64,000 bases of DNA, taken from the NCBI RefSeq assembly GCF_018398875.1, contig NZ_JAGWDK010000001.1, positions 124,001 through 188,000 of the forward strand. Reading direction: 5' to 3'. The stretch comes from Bradyrhizobium sp. sGM-13 (lineage in GTDB: Bacteria > Pseudomonadota > Alphaproteobacteria > Rhizobiales > Xanthobacteraceae). Of the stretch, positions 8,476-17,722 are shown piece by piece. Position numbers and translations under genes: made by a program. Below the pieces are notes generated by a model that saw nothing but the letters and a program-made list of their open reading frames with translations, was not told the DNA's origin and made no database searches. Each line of letters begins with the position of its first letter. Position 1 is the stretch's first letter.

Positions 8476-10785
8476 TCAGAGATTATGCCGTTTCTGTGCC
8501 TCGCGAATTGCGATCCAGACCCGTTCGGCCGTGGCCGGCATGTCGATGTGATCGATCTTGTACTCGCGCCACAGACCCTCGATGATCGCGTTGACCACCG
8601 CGGGGCAAGAGCCGATCGCGCCCGCCTCGCCTGCGCCCTTGACGCCGAGCGGATTGGTCGTGCACGGCACATTGTGCGTTTCGAAATGGAATGATGGGCC
8701 GTCGGAGGCCCGCGGCACAGCATAATCCATGAAAGTGCCGGTGACGAGTTGGCCGTCGGTTGCGCTATAGACGGCGTGCTCCATCAAGGCTTGACCAATG
8801 CCCTGCATCGCCCCGCCATGCACCTGACCGGCGAGCAGCAACGGGTTGAGCGTGACCCCGAAATCGTCGACGATGACATAGTTGACGATTCTAATGATGC
8901 CGGTGGCGGGATCGATCTCGACTTCGGCGAGATGCGTGCCGTTCGGGTAGGTGCCGTCGGCCTGCGCAAACGTCGCGCTCGCATTCAGTTTCGACGGATC
9001 GACGCCTGGCCGTTTCGCGAGGTCTGCAAAACTGATCGAGCGATCGGTGCCGGCGATGCGCACGACACCATTGCTGATCTCGAGGTCGCCGGCGCTGGTC
9101 TCCAGCGCTTCGGCCGCGATCTCCTTCAGCTTGTTGCCGAGTTCGCGCGTGGCGCGCTCGACGCTGACGCCGCCCGTCGGAATCGAAGAAGAGCCGCCGG
9201 TGCCGAGCCCGGTGGCGATCTTGTCGGTGTCGCCCTGCAAGACATGAACACGCTCGGGCGGCACGCCGAACTGCTCGGCAACGAGCTGCGCATAGGCAGT
9301 CTGGTGGCCCTGCCCGCTCGACTGTGTGCCGATCAGGACGTTGATGTCGCCGTTGGGATCGAGCGCGACGTTGGCGGTCTCCTCGCCCATCGTGCCGCAG
9401 ATCTCGACATAGCAGGACATGCCGATGCCGCGCACGAGACCTTGCTTCTTCGCCGCCTTGGCGCGCTTCGGAAATTCCTTCCAGTTGGCGACTTCCATCG
9501 CGCGCTTCATATGCGCGGTGAAGTCGCCGGAATCGTAGACCTTTCCGGTCGCGGTCTTGTAGGGCATCGCCTTCGGCGGAATGAAGTTCTTGCGCCGGAT
9601 CGCATCCGGCGTCATCCCGAGCTTTCGCGCGGCCGCATCGACCAGACGTTCGACCACATAGGCCGCTTCGGGGCGCCCGGCGCCGCGATAGGCGTCGACC
9701 GGCACGGTATTGGTGAACACGGTGCGGACGCGGCAGTGGAAGGCCTGGATGTCGTAGAGCCCGGGCAGCATGCCGGCGCCGCCATGCGGGATGTAGGGCC
9801 CAAAGGTCGAGAGATAGGCGCCCATGTCGCCCATCAGATCGACGTCCATGCCGAGGAATTTGCCGTCCTCGGCCAACGCCATCTTCGCGGTCGTGACGTT
9901 ATCGCGGCCCTGCGCGTCGCCCATGAAGTGATCGGAGCGATCCGCGGTCCATTTGATGGTCTTGCGCAGCTTGCGCGCCGCTACCGAAATCAGCGCATAT
10001 TCGCGGTAGGGAAACAGCTTTGTGCCGAAGCCGCCGCCGACGTCGGGACAGATCACCCGCATCTTTTCCATCGGAATCTTCAGCACCATCCCGCACAGGA
10101 TTTCGCGCAGGCGATGGCTGCCCTGGCTGCCGATGGTCAGCGTCAGATGATCGCGCTTGGCGTCGTATTCGGCGACCGCGGCGCGCGTCTCCATGAAGTT
10201 GGTGATGACGCGCGGGTTGACGATCGATATCTCGGCGATCGCATGCGCCTTGGCAAAGGCGGCCTCAGCCGCCTTCTTGTCGCCGATCGACACGTCGAAC
10301 AGCACGTTCCCGGGCTTGTCAGGCCAGACCAGCGGCGCGTCTTTCTTCACGGCGTTGACGACGCCGACCACGGACGGAAGCGGCGTCCAGTTGACGTCAA
10401 TCGCCTCAATCGCGTCACGCGCCTGGTCGATGGTGTCGGCGACCACGAAGGCGACAGCGTCGCCGACATGGCGCACCTCGTCCTTGGGAAGAATCGGATA
10501 GGGCGGGCCGGTGAACGGATCGACTTCCAGGTTGAACAGGCACGGCAGGTCGCCGAGATCCCTGACGTCGTCGGCGGTCAAGATCGCCGCTACGCCCGGC
10601 ATCCCGCGGGCCTTGGTGACGTTGAGGGTGAATTTCGCGTGCGCATGCGGCGAGCGCAGCATCAGCGCGTGCAACGCCGGCTGTGGCGAATGGTCGTCGG
10701 TATAGCGGCCCTTGCCGCGAATGAGCGCGTCGTCTTCCTTGCGAAGAACGCTTTGACCGACGCCGAACTTGATGGGAGCTGCCAT
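8476..10785 (-). CDS. Xanthine dehydrogenase-family molybdopterin-binding subunit (CoxL form II type)
   Basis: The 769-aa protein is a molybdenum hydroxylase large subunit. It opens with the a/b hammerhead domain, and then has the Moco-binding domains. The active-site loop near residue 366 reads AYRGAGRPE, the form II version, not the AYXCSFR of true aerobic CO dehydrogenase. The C-terminal GVKGAGEAGAIGSCPAVVNA carries the catalytic glutamate. Substrate is therefore unlikely to be CO; aldehydes or N-heterocycles are possible. The ATG at 10785 begins the conserved domain directly. The medium FAD and small 2Fe-2S subunits are not adjacent, so it is an orphan here. Confidence 0.9.
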   Translation of the reverse strand: MAAPIKFGVGQSVLRKEDDALIRGKGRYTDDHSPQPALHALMLRSPHAHAKFTLNVTKARGMPGVAAILTADDVRDLGDLPCLFNLEVDPFTGPPYPILPKDEVRHVGDAVAFVVADTIDQARDAIEAIDVNWTPLPSVVGVVNAVKKDAPLVWPDKPGNVLFDVSIGDKKAAEAAFAKAHAIAEISIVNPRVITNFMETRAAVAEYDAKRDHLTLTIGSQGSHRLREILCGMVLKIPMEKMRVICPDVGGGFGTKLFPYREYALISVAARKLRKTIKWTADRSDHFMGDAQGRDNVTTAKMALAEDGKFLGMDVDLMGDMGAYLSTFGPYIPHGGAGMLPGLYDIQAFHCRVRTVFTNTVPVDAYRGAGRPEAAYVVERLVDAAARKLGMTPDAIRRKNFIPPKAMPYKTATGKVYDSGDFTAHMKRAMEVANWKEFPKRAKAAKKQGLVRGIGMSCYVEICGTMGEETANVALDPNGDINVLIGTQSSGQGHQTAYAQLVAEQFGVPPERVHVLQGDTDKIATGLGTGGSSSIPTGGVSVERATRELGNKLKEIAAEALETSAGDLEISNGVVRIAGTDRSISFADLAKRPGVDPSKLNASATFAQADGTYPNGTHLAEVEIDPATGIIRIVNYVIVDDFGVTLNPLLLAGQVHGGAMQGIGQALMEHAVYSATDGQLVTGTFMDYAVPRASDGPSFHFETHNVPCTTNPLGVKGAGEAGAIGSCPAVVNAIIEGLWREYKIDHIDMPATAERVWIAIREAQKRHNL

Positions 10786-11118
10786 CGTATCTCCAATTGC
10801 CGCTAGCGCGTGATGAGTTTTCCTGGAAACGTCACCGCACTCACTTTTGTTTTGAGCATGATCCTTTCGGAGAACCCGGTACCCGCGTTTCCGGATCACG
10901 CACCTGGAAGCGTTCTATATTGCAGCGGTTCGCGAGCCAGCGCAAACCCGCTTTTAGCGGCGACTACTATTCCAGCGGCCGGATTTTCCGCACCTGCACA
11001 ACAAGAAAACTTGATGACGTCCGACTCACAATGCCGGCGTTTTTCCGGCGGCAGACGCGAACCTGCGCCAATGCAGCCACCGCGCGATTTCTAGAAAATT
11101 TCTTTTATTCACAGAAGT
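10786..11118. other. Intergenic stretch without a supported gene
   Basis: This 333-base gap lies between murJ and the molybdoenzyme gene, both on the minus strand. It contains one dispersed palindromic repeat (10854-10901). I see no convincing reading frame or RNA gene in the rest. Confidence 0.6.
10854..10901. repeat. Dispersed palindromic repeat, GAGCATGATC type
   Basis: It starts GAGCATGATCCTTTCGGAGAA and contains CCGGTACCCGCGTTTCCGGATCA, a mosaic of the same blocks as the other GAGCATGATC elements in this window. It lies upstream of the molybdoenzyme gene. Confidence 0.55.
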
Positions 11119-12660
11119 TTAGCCCCGGGATTGGCGGTCGCGGAGCAGCACAAATAGCCACCCTCTGCCAAACAGCAGCAGGATCAAGACCCCGTACACG
11201 AATGCACCAGCCACGATCAGCAGCAGTAGCGAGGTCTCGTCGCGGAAGATGTGCATTTGCGCGAAGTAGAAACTAGCGAATCGCGCGGTGGCCCACAGCG
11301 CGGCGCTGAGCACAATACCGGCCGCGGCGAACTTGGCGAGCGACGTCATCCAGGCGCGGTCGAGCTCGAGGTAGCCCGCCCGCACCGCGAAGGCGAGCAC
11401 CAGCAAAAGATTGACCCAAGCCCCAATGGCGGTGGCGAGCGCCAGGCCGATTTGCGCCAGCGCGCCCATCAGCCCGACCTTCAGCGCGACGTTGACGGCA
11501 ACGCCGGTTAGCGCCGCCTTGACCGGCGTCGCGGTGTCATGACGGGCATAGAAGGTTGCTACCGCACTACGGATGGTCACGAACGGGATGAGTCCGATTG
11601 CGTAAGCGGCCAGCGTGGCGCCGGCAGCCACCGCGTCCGCGTTCGAGAACGCGCCGCGCGCAAACATCGCGCGCATGATCACGTCAGGCACGGTGAGGAA
11701 GGCGGCGACGAAGGGCACCGAAAACAGCAGCGAGAATTCGAACGCCCGCCGCTGCGCGGCGGATGCACCGGTGATATCGTTCGCCGCGAGGCGCCGCGAC
11801 ATTTCCGGCAGCAGCACGGTGCCGATCGCGATTCCGATCACGCCGATCGGCAACTGGTTGAGACGGTCGGCGTAGTACAACGCCGAAAGCGCACCCGCCG
11901 GCAGAAAGGTCGCGATGATCGTATCGGCGAATAACGCGATCTGCGTTCCCATCGAGCCGATGGTCGCAGGCCCCAGCGCCCGGAAGAACGCGCGCACGTC
12001 TTCGTCGAATTTGATCGAAGCGAATTTCGGCAGGATGCCGGTCTTTGCCGCGTCACCCGCCAGCAGCAGGAACTCGAGGATGCCGGCGAGCAAAACGCCC
12101 CATGCCGCGGCGTAGCCCGTGCCCGGAAAGAACGCCGCCAGCGCCAGCGTCGCCATCATCGACAGATTGAGGAAGATCGGCGCGGCGGCAGCGCTGGCGA
12201 AGCGATGCATCACGTTGAGCATGCCGCCGTACAGCGTCACCAGCGTGATCAGCAGCAAATACGGAAACGTGATCCGCGTCAGCGAAATCGCCAGCTCGCC
12301 ACGCGCCGGATCGTCCTTGAACCCCGGCGCGAGAATGGCGATCACCTCCGGCATGAACCACCACGCCAGGACGAGCAGGATCACCTGCACGGCAAACAGC
12401 AGCGTGAAGATGCGGTCGGCGAATAGCCGCGCCGAGGCTTCACCCTTGCCGTGCAGATGCGCGTAAGCCGGCACGAAGGCAGCGTTGAAGGCACCTTCGG
12501 CGAAGATAGCGCGAAAATGATTGGGCAGCCGCAGCGCCACGAAAAACGCGTCCGCGACGGGGCCTGCGCCGAGAATCGCGGCAAGCATGATATCGCGCGC
12601 GAATCCGGTCAGCCGCGAAAGCAGCGTATAACCGCCGACGGTGAAGATGCGTCCGAGCAT
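11119..12660 (-). CDS. murJ: Lipid II flippase MurJ
   Basis: This 513-aa integral membrane protein of the MOP/MATE-like exporter superfamily has about 14 hydrophobic segments. The N-terminus GGYTLLSRLTGFARDIMLAA and the following ADAFFVALRLPNHFRAIFAE are the classic MviN/MurJ motifs, including the arginines that contact lipid II. It flips peptidoglycan precursor across the inner membrane. Length matches the family. It lies downstream of the polysaccharide genes on the same strand, with a 113-base gap from the aminotransferase. Confidence 0.95.
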   Translation of the reverse strand: MLGRIFTVGGYTLLSRLTGFARDIMLAAILGAGPVADAFFVALRLPNHFRAIFAEGAFNAAFVPAYAHLHGKGEASARLFADRIFTLLFAVQVILLVLAWWFMPEVIAILAPGFKDDPARGELAISLTRITFPYLLLITLVTLYGGMLNVMHRFASAAAAPIFLNLSMMATLALAAFFPGTGYAAAWGVLLAGILEFLLLAGDAAKTGILPKFASIKFDEDVRAFFRALGPATIGSMGTQIALFADTIIATFLPAGALSALYYADRLNQLPIGVIGIAIGTVLLPEMSRRLAANDITGASAAQRRAFEFSLLFSVPFVAAFLTVPDVIMRAMFARGAFSNADAVAAGATLAAYAIGLIPFVTIRSAVATFYARHDTATPVKAALTGVAVNVALKVGLMGALAQIGLALATAIGAWVNLLLVLAFAVRAGYLELDRAWMTSLAKFAAAGIVLSAALWATARFASFYFAQMHIFRDETSLLLLIVAGAFVYGVLILLLFGRGWLFVLLRDRQSRG

Positions 12661-12773
12661 GCGCTGCTTCTAGCGCATATTCGCAAAGCGGGGAAATCAG
12701 TTCGCTAGCAGTTTAGCCATGATGTTGACCGAAACCGGCCACCACTTTGCCGACGCGGCCCTTCGGGTCGGGA

Positions 12774-13925
12774 TCACGCCTGAAGCGCGCCGCGTACCGC
12801 CTTGATGACCCGCTCCTGCGTCGGCTCGTCGAGATAGGCATGTATCGGCAGGCTGATGACGTCGGCGGACAGGCTCTCGCATACCGGCAGTCCGCCATCC
12901 GCGACCGGGAAATCGCGATAGGCGGTCTGCTGATGCATCGATTTCGTGTAGTAGATCGCGGTCGGAATCCCCTGCGCCCTCAAGTCGGCAGCGAAGCGAT
13001 CACGGTCCGTGCCTTTGGGCAGGCGGATCGTATAGCACGCCCAGATCGAACTGCAGCCGCTGGCAAGACGCGGCACCGTCACGACATTGCCGAGGCCCCT
13101 TGCATAGCGCTCCGCGACCACATTGCGCGCCGCGATCTCGTCCTCGAAGATTTTCAGCTTCTCGATCAGAATCGCAGCCTGCATGGTGTCGAGCCGCGCG
13201 GTAAGCCCGATACGGACATTGTCGTATTTGTCCGAGCCCTGGCCGTGGATGCGGATACTGCGCAGCGTTTCGGCCAGCGCATCGTCGTCGGTGAAGATCG
13301 CGCCGCCGTCGCCGAAGCAGCCGAGCGGCTTTGCGGGAAAGAAGCTGGTGGTGGTCGCCAGACCGAAGGTGCCGAGCCGGCGGCGCTTGTAGCTGGCGCC
13401 AAAGCTCTGGGCGGCGTCGTTGAGCACGAACAGGCCCTCGGCTTCCGCGACGGCGCTGATCGCGTCCTGGTCGGCCGGCTGTCCGAACAGGTCGACCGGA
13501 ATGATGGCGCGCGGATTCAGGCCACGCTGCCGCGCCGTCACGATGCCGCGCTTGAGTGAGCCGGGGTCGATGTTGAAGGTTACCTCATCGACATCGACGA
13601 AGACGGGCGTGGCACCGGTCAGCACCACCACCTCGCCGGTCGCGCAAAAAGTGAAGGACGGACACAGCACGGCATCGCCTGGGCCGATATTTTTCGCCAT
13701 CAGCACCATCAGCAGCGCGTCGGTGCCGCTGGCGCAGCTCACCACATGCTTGGCGCCGCAAAATTTCGCGAGCGCGGCTTCCAGCTCAGTGACCTCCGGT
13801 CCATTGATGAACTGGCAGTGATCGAGCACGCGGGCAACGGCCTCATCGATCGATTTGCCGAGCCGGCGGCGCTGCGCAGCGATATCAGCGAAGGGAACGG
13901 GTTCTGAACGCATGTGCTGGTTCAT
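12774..13925 (-). CDS. DegT/DnrJ/EryC1 sugar aminotransferase (WbpE-like)
   Basis: This 383-aa fold-type I PLP enzyme aminates a keto-sugar nucleotide. It contains the SCASGTDALLMVLM phosphate-binding segment and FFPAKPLGCFGDGGA, with the Schiff-base lysine about one third from the end. It is followed by the Asn/Gly substrate loop. Sequence character is closest to the WbpE group (UDP-3-keto-GlcNAcA aminotransferase), and the preceding gene is a WbpB-like dehydrogenase, which supports that pairing. No WbpD-like acetyltransferase or WbpI-like epimerase is in the window. Confidence 0.88.
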   Translation of the reverse strand: MNQHMRSEPVPFADIAAQRRRLGKSIDEAVARVLDHCQFINGPEVTELEAALAKFCGAKHVVSCASGTDALLMVLMAKNIGPGDAVLCPSFTFCATGEVVVLTGATPVFVDVDEVTFNIDPGSLKRGIVTARQRGLNPRAIIPVDLFGQPADQDAISAVAEAEGLFVLNDAAQSFGASYKRRRLGTFGLATTTSFFPAKPLGCFGDGGAIFTDDDALAETLRSIRIHGQGSDKYDNVRIGLTARLDTMQAAILIEKLKIFEDEIAARNVVAERYARGLGNVVTVPRLASGCSSIWACYTIRLPKGTDRDRFAADLRAQGIPTAIYYTKSMHQQTAYRDFPVADGGLPVCESLSADVISLPIHAYLDEPTQERVIKAVRGALQA

Positions 13926-13952
13926 GGAGCCTTGCTCGGTTCTGGAAGGAAT

Positions 13953-14969
13953 TCAGCCGGCGATACGGCGCGGTCCCTTGCGCGCGGCGGAAGCCGCGGG
14001 CTTGGCGGGCTGCTCGAGGCAGCGAATAGCGATTTCAAGACTGGCGACGCCCTCGTCGCCGGAAACCGCCGGCATATTGCCGGTGCGGACGGCATCGAAG
14101 AATGCGATCAGCTCGGCGCGCAGCGGTTCATCATGGCCAACCGGCAGATGCCGCATCGAGTAGCTGCCGTCGGGCTTGAAGCCGAAGCACTCGGTCACCT
14201 GCCGTGTCAAAAGATCGCCCATCACATATTTGCCGCGGGTTGCGACCGTAACGCTGCGCGCCTTGAACGGGGTCAGCCAGTTGGTGTTGATATGGGCAAG
14301 CACGCCGGAGGCGGTGCGGAATTGCAGGAGCGCTATGTCCTCGCGCTCGGCAACCGCGCTGGAAAGCTGCGGCTGCACCTCGACGATATCGGACTCGGTG
14401 AACCAGCGGATCAGGTCGATATCGTGGACAGCGAGATCGATCACGACGCCGACATTGGACATCCGCGGCGGAAACGGTCCGACGCGGGTGATGCCGATCG
14501 AAAGAATGTCCTCACCCGAGATCGCCTGCTTGATCGCGGCGACCGCCGGATTGAAGCGCTCGACATGGCCGACCATCAGCGTCACGCCGGCACTACGCGC
14601 CGCATTGACGATGTCCTGCCCTTCCTCGACGGTCGAGGCCACCGGCTTCTCGACCAGGAGGTGGATGTTGCGGGTGATGCAGGCGAGCGCAATCTCGTGA
14701 TGGAGATGGGTCGGCGCCGCGATCGTAATGGCATCGACGCCCTCGTCAAACAGCTCGTCGAGTTCGGCGAACGCACGGCAGCCGGAGAGCGCGGTGGCGC
14801 GCGCGCGGTGTTCGGGCAACGGATCGACAATGCCGACCAGCGTCACGCCGGGCAGACCGGCCAGCACGCGGGCATGGTTACTCCCCATCACACCCGCCCC
14901 GACCACGCCGACGCGCAAGCCGCGTTTTGTGTCGGCCTTCGCTTCGAATGCGGCCCCTTTGGAACTCAT
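13953..14969 (-). CDS. Gfo/Idh/MocA-family sugar-nucleotide dehydrogenase (WbpB-like)
   Basis: The 338-aa protein has an N-terminal Rossmann fold (GVVGAGVMGSNHARVL) and the EKP signature (LLVEKPVAST), with a conserved GVVIDLAVHDIDLIRW segment holding the catalytic His/Asp. In the WbpB pathway this enzyme oxidises the 3-hydroxyl of UDP-GlcNAcA before transamination by WbpE, which is encoded 27 bases downstream. The ATG at 14969 was chosen because the 23 upstream in-frame residues are not family-like. The C-terminus is basic and Ala-rich. Confidence 0.85.
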   Translation of the reverse strand: MSSKGAAFEAKADTKRGLRVGVVGAGVMGSNHARVLAGLPGVTLVGIVDPLPEHRARATALSGCRAFAELDELFDEGVDAITIAAPTHLHHEIALACITRNIHLLVEKPVASTVEEGQDIVNAARSAGVTLMVGHVERFNPAVAAIKQAISGEDILSIGITRVGPFPPRMSNVGVVIDLAVHDIDLIRWFTESDIVEVQPQLSSAVAEREDIALLQFRTASGVLAHINTNWLTPFKARSVTVATRGKYVMGDLLTRQVTECFGFKPDGSYSMRHLPVGHDEPLRAELIAFFDAVRTGNMPAVSGDEGVASLEIAIRCLEQPAKPAASAARKGPRRIAG

Positions 14970-15131
14970 GATTTGTCGACCCCAAGCAGATTCCAGGCAG
15001 AATTGCGCCGGTAAGTGTCCCCGGCGGTTCTCTAGCACGCCATCACAGATGTGGCGAACGCGATCGACGGTTTTCAGACACGTTTTGATTCAAAGAATTA
15101 CAACCGCGGGCCCGGTAAAACTACGGTCGGC

Positions 15132-16544
15132 TCAACTGCGCTGGTAGTCGTCCTCGATGCGGATGATGTCGTCCTCACCTAGATAACTCCCGGTCTGGAC
15201 CTCGATCAGTTCGAGCTGGATCTTGCCCGGATTTTCCAGCCGGTGCACCGCGCCGATCGGGATGTAGATCGATTCGTTCTCGTGCACGGTCTTGACCAGT
15301 TCGTTGACGGTCACCTGCGCCGTTCCGCGCACCACGATCCAGTGCTCGGATCGATGATGGTGTTTCTGCAGCGACAGCCGCCCGCCCGGCTTCACGATGA
15401 TGCGCTTGACCTGATGCCGATCGCCATTGTCGACCGACTGATAGGATCCCCAGGGCCGATGCACCCTGATGTGGTCTTCCGTCACCTGCGGCGCCACTGT
15501 CTTCAGTTTTGCGACCAGCCGCTTCAGCCCGTTGGCGTCCTTCTGCCGGCTCACCAGCACGGCGTCCTGGGTGGCGACCACCACGAGGTCGTCGACGCCT
15601 TCGAGCGCGACCAGCGCGCGATCGGTCGATACGTTGCAATTGCGCGAATCCTCAAACACGGCTACGCCGCGCGCCGCGTTGCCCTCGCCGTCCTTGCCGG
15701 ACAATTCCCACACCGCATGCCAGGAGCCGACATCGGACCAGCCGCACGCGACCGGCACGACCGCGGCACGCGAGGTCTTCTCCATCACCGCATAGTCGAT
15801 CGAGATCGATTTCGCCGATCCGAACGCGGCCTCGTCGAGCTTGACGAAGCCGAGATCGGTGCCCGCCTTCGTCACTGCATCGGTGACGGCTTGGACGCTG
15901 TCCGCATCAACCTTGCCGTACTCATCCGACAGCACGGCGGCGCGGAACATGAAGTTGCCGCTGTTCCACAGATAGCCTGACTTGACGTAATCGGCCGCGG
16001 TTGCCGGATCGGGCTTCTCGACGAACTTCGCGACTGCGCGAACCTTGCCGGAAATGACCTCGCCGGGATTGATGTAGCCATATTCGGTGGCGGCGCGTTC
16101 GGGCTGCACGCCGAACGTCACGATGTGCCCGGCTTCCGCGGCAGCCAGCCCCTCGCGGCAGGCGGCGAGGAAAGCGGGCGTGTCGCGCACCACGTGGTCG
16201 GCGGCGAGCGCCAGCACGATGGCATCCTTGTCGCGCGCCTGCGCAAAGGCGGCGCCGGCCGCGATCGCAGGCCCGGAATCGCGCCGCATCGGTTCGAGAA
16301 GCACGTCAGCTTCCAGTCCGATCTCCGCCAGTTGCTCGAGCACCATGAAGCGATAGGCGTTGTTGGTGATGATGACGGGCCGTTCGAACAGGCCAGCATC
16401 CGAAACCCGCAACAGCGTATCCTGGAACGTCGAACGCGCGCCGAACAGGGAGAGGAACTGCTTGGGATGAACCGCGCGCGAGGCCGGCCACAGCCGCGTT
16501 CCCGCGCCGCCGCACATGATGAGAGGAATAATTCGTCGGTTCAT
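15132..16544 (-). CDS. manC: Mannose-1-phosphate guanylyltransferase / mannose-6-phosphate isomerase
   Basis: This is a 470-aa bifunctional type II enzyme. The N-terminal nucleotidyltransferase has the CGGAGTRLWPASRAVHPKQF signature. The C-terminal cupin, from about residue 350, has PWGSYQSVDNGDRHQVKRI and a QKHHHRSEHW metal site. It supplies GDP-mannose for mannose-containing glycans and for gmd/fcl (about 17 kb away). The start at 16544 leaves 7 bases from the stop of the upstream epimerase, which implies an operon. Confidence 0.93.
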   Translation of the reverse strand: MNRRIIPLIMCGGAGTRLWPASRAVHPKQFLSLFGARSTFQDTLLRVSDAGLFERPVIITNNAYRFMVLEQLAEIGLEADVLLEPMRRDSGPAIAAGAAFAQARDKDAIVLALAADHVVRDTPAFLAACREGLAAAEAGHIVTFGVQPERAATEYGYINPGEVISGKVRAVAKFVEKPDPATAADYVKSGYLWNSGNFMFRAAVLSDEYGKVDADSVQAVTDAVTKAGTDLGFVKLDEAAFGSAKSISIDYAVMEKTSRAAVVPVACGWSDVGSWHAVWELSGKDGEGNAARGVAVFEDSRNCNVSTDRALVALEGVDDLVVVATQDAVLVSRQKDANGLKRLVAKLKTVAPQVTEDHIRVHRPWGSYQSVDNGDRHQVKRIIVKPGGRLSLQKHHHRSEHWIVVRGTAQVTVNELVKTVHENESIYIPIGAVHRLENPGKIQLELIEVQTGSYLGEDDIIRIEDDYQRS

Positions 16545-16551
16545 CGGCGCC

Positions 16552-17541
16552 TCAAACCTTATGGTAGTCGCGATACCAGGCAACGAAGGCGCGAAGCCCT
16601 TCCTCGATCGAAGTCTGCGGCCTGAAGCCGGTGTCGCGCATCAGTTCGGTTACGTCGGCAAAAGTCTCGGTCACATCTCCGGGCTGCATCGGCAGCATCT
16701 CCTTGACCGCCGCGCGGCCCAATTCCCGCTCGAGAACCGCCACCACATGGGTCAGCTCTTCCGGATGATTATTGCCGACGTTGTAAATTTTTGCCGGCGC
16801 CCCGGCGCCCTGCCCGCCGTCGCGCGGGGCCTGGTCGATCAGTCGCAGTACGGCGCGCGTCACGTCCTCGATATAGGTAAAGTCGCGTCGCATCCTGCCA
16901 TGGTTGAAGAGCCTGATCGGGGTACCCTCCACGATCGCCTTGGTAAACAGGTAAACCGCCATGTCGGGCCGTCCCCATGGCCCATAGATGGTGAAGAACC
17001 GCAGGCCTGTTACCGGAAGACGGTAGAGATGGCTGTAGGAATGCGCGATCAGCTCATTGGCCTTCTTGGTGGCGGCATAGAGGCTGATCGGATGATCGGT
17101 TTTGTCCTCCACCGAAAATGGCATTTTGGCATTGGCGCCGTAGACCGATGAGGACGAGGCATAGACCAGATGGCCGCATCCATAATGCCGGCAGCCTTCC
17201 AGCACGTTGACGAAGCCTGCGAGATTGGCATCGACATAGGCGTGCGGATGATCGATCGAATAACGCACGCCAGGCTGTGCTGCGAGATGCACCACGCTTG
17301 GAAAGCGGTGTTTGGCGAACAGGCGTTCCATTGACGCGCGATCGGCGAGATCGATCTGCTGGAATGCAAAACCCTGCTCCCCACGCAGGATATCGAGCCG
17401 CGCCCGTTTCAGCGCCGGATCGTAATAGTCGTTGAGATTGTCGAGGCCGACCACGGCGCGGCCTTCGGCCACCAGCCGGCGCGCAACGTGGAAGCCGATG
17501 AAACCCGCAGCTCCGGTGACCAATATGGGTTGATCCGGCAT
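16552..17541 (-). CDS. UDP-glucuronate 4-epimerase-like NAD-dependent epimerase
   Basis: This 329-aa extended SDR has the NAD-binding TGAAGFIGFHVARRL and catalytic YAATKK preceded by an SSSSVYG serine site. The LDNLNDYYDPALKRARL and GPWGRPDMA segments are typical of UDP-glucuronate 4-epimerases (CapI/LspL), which make UDP-galacturonate. Rhizobial lipopolysaccharide cores often contain galacturonic acid, which fits the context. It is the first gene of the minus-strand run leading to manC. Confidence 0.85.
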   Translation of the reverse strand: MPDQPILVTGAAGFIGFHVARRLVAEGRAVVGLDNLNDYYDPALKRARLDILRGEQGFAFQQIDLADRASMERLFAKHRFPSVVHLAAQPGVRYSIDHPHAYVDANLAGFVNVLEGCRHYGCGHLVYASSSSVYGANAKMPFSVEDKTDHPISLYAATKKANELIAHSYSHLYRLPVTGLRFFTIYGPWGRPDMAVYLFTKAIVEGTPIRLFNHGRMRRDFTYIEDVTRAVLRLIDQAPRDGGQGAGAPAKIYNVGNNHPEELTHVVAVLERELGRAAVKEMLPMQPGDVTETFADVTELMRDTGFRPQTSIEEGLRAFVAWYRDYHKV

Positions 17542-17722
17542 CGTATCCTTGGAAGGCGCCGCTCAATGGCGGAAATTTCTGTCGCTAGGCCTCTTTACCT
17601 GCGTTGCCGAGGCCACCGCAACACCTACCAGCCCCGCTATTGCCAGATCGGCCCGAAAACCATACCAAGGCGCCGAATTGCACCGCTTTTTGCACCCTCT
17701 CCTCAAACCCGGCACGGGCGAG

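Noticed and set aside
8749..10806. A very long open frame on the plus strand, opposite the molybdoenzyme gene
   Set aside because: It is an antisense shadow of a GC-rich coding gene; its translation is Arg/Asp/His-rich with no family resemblance.
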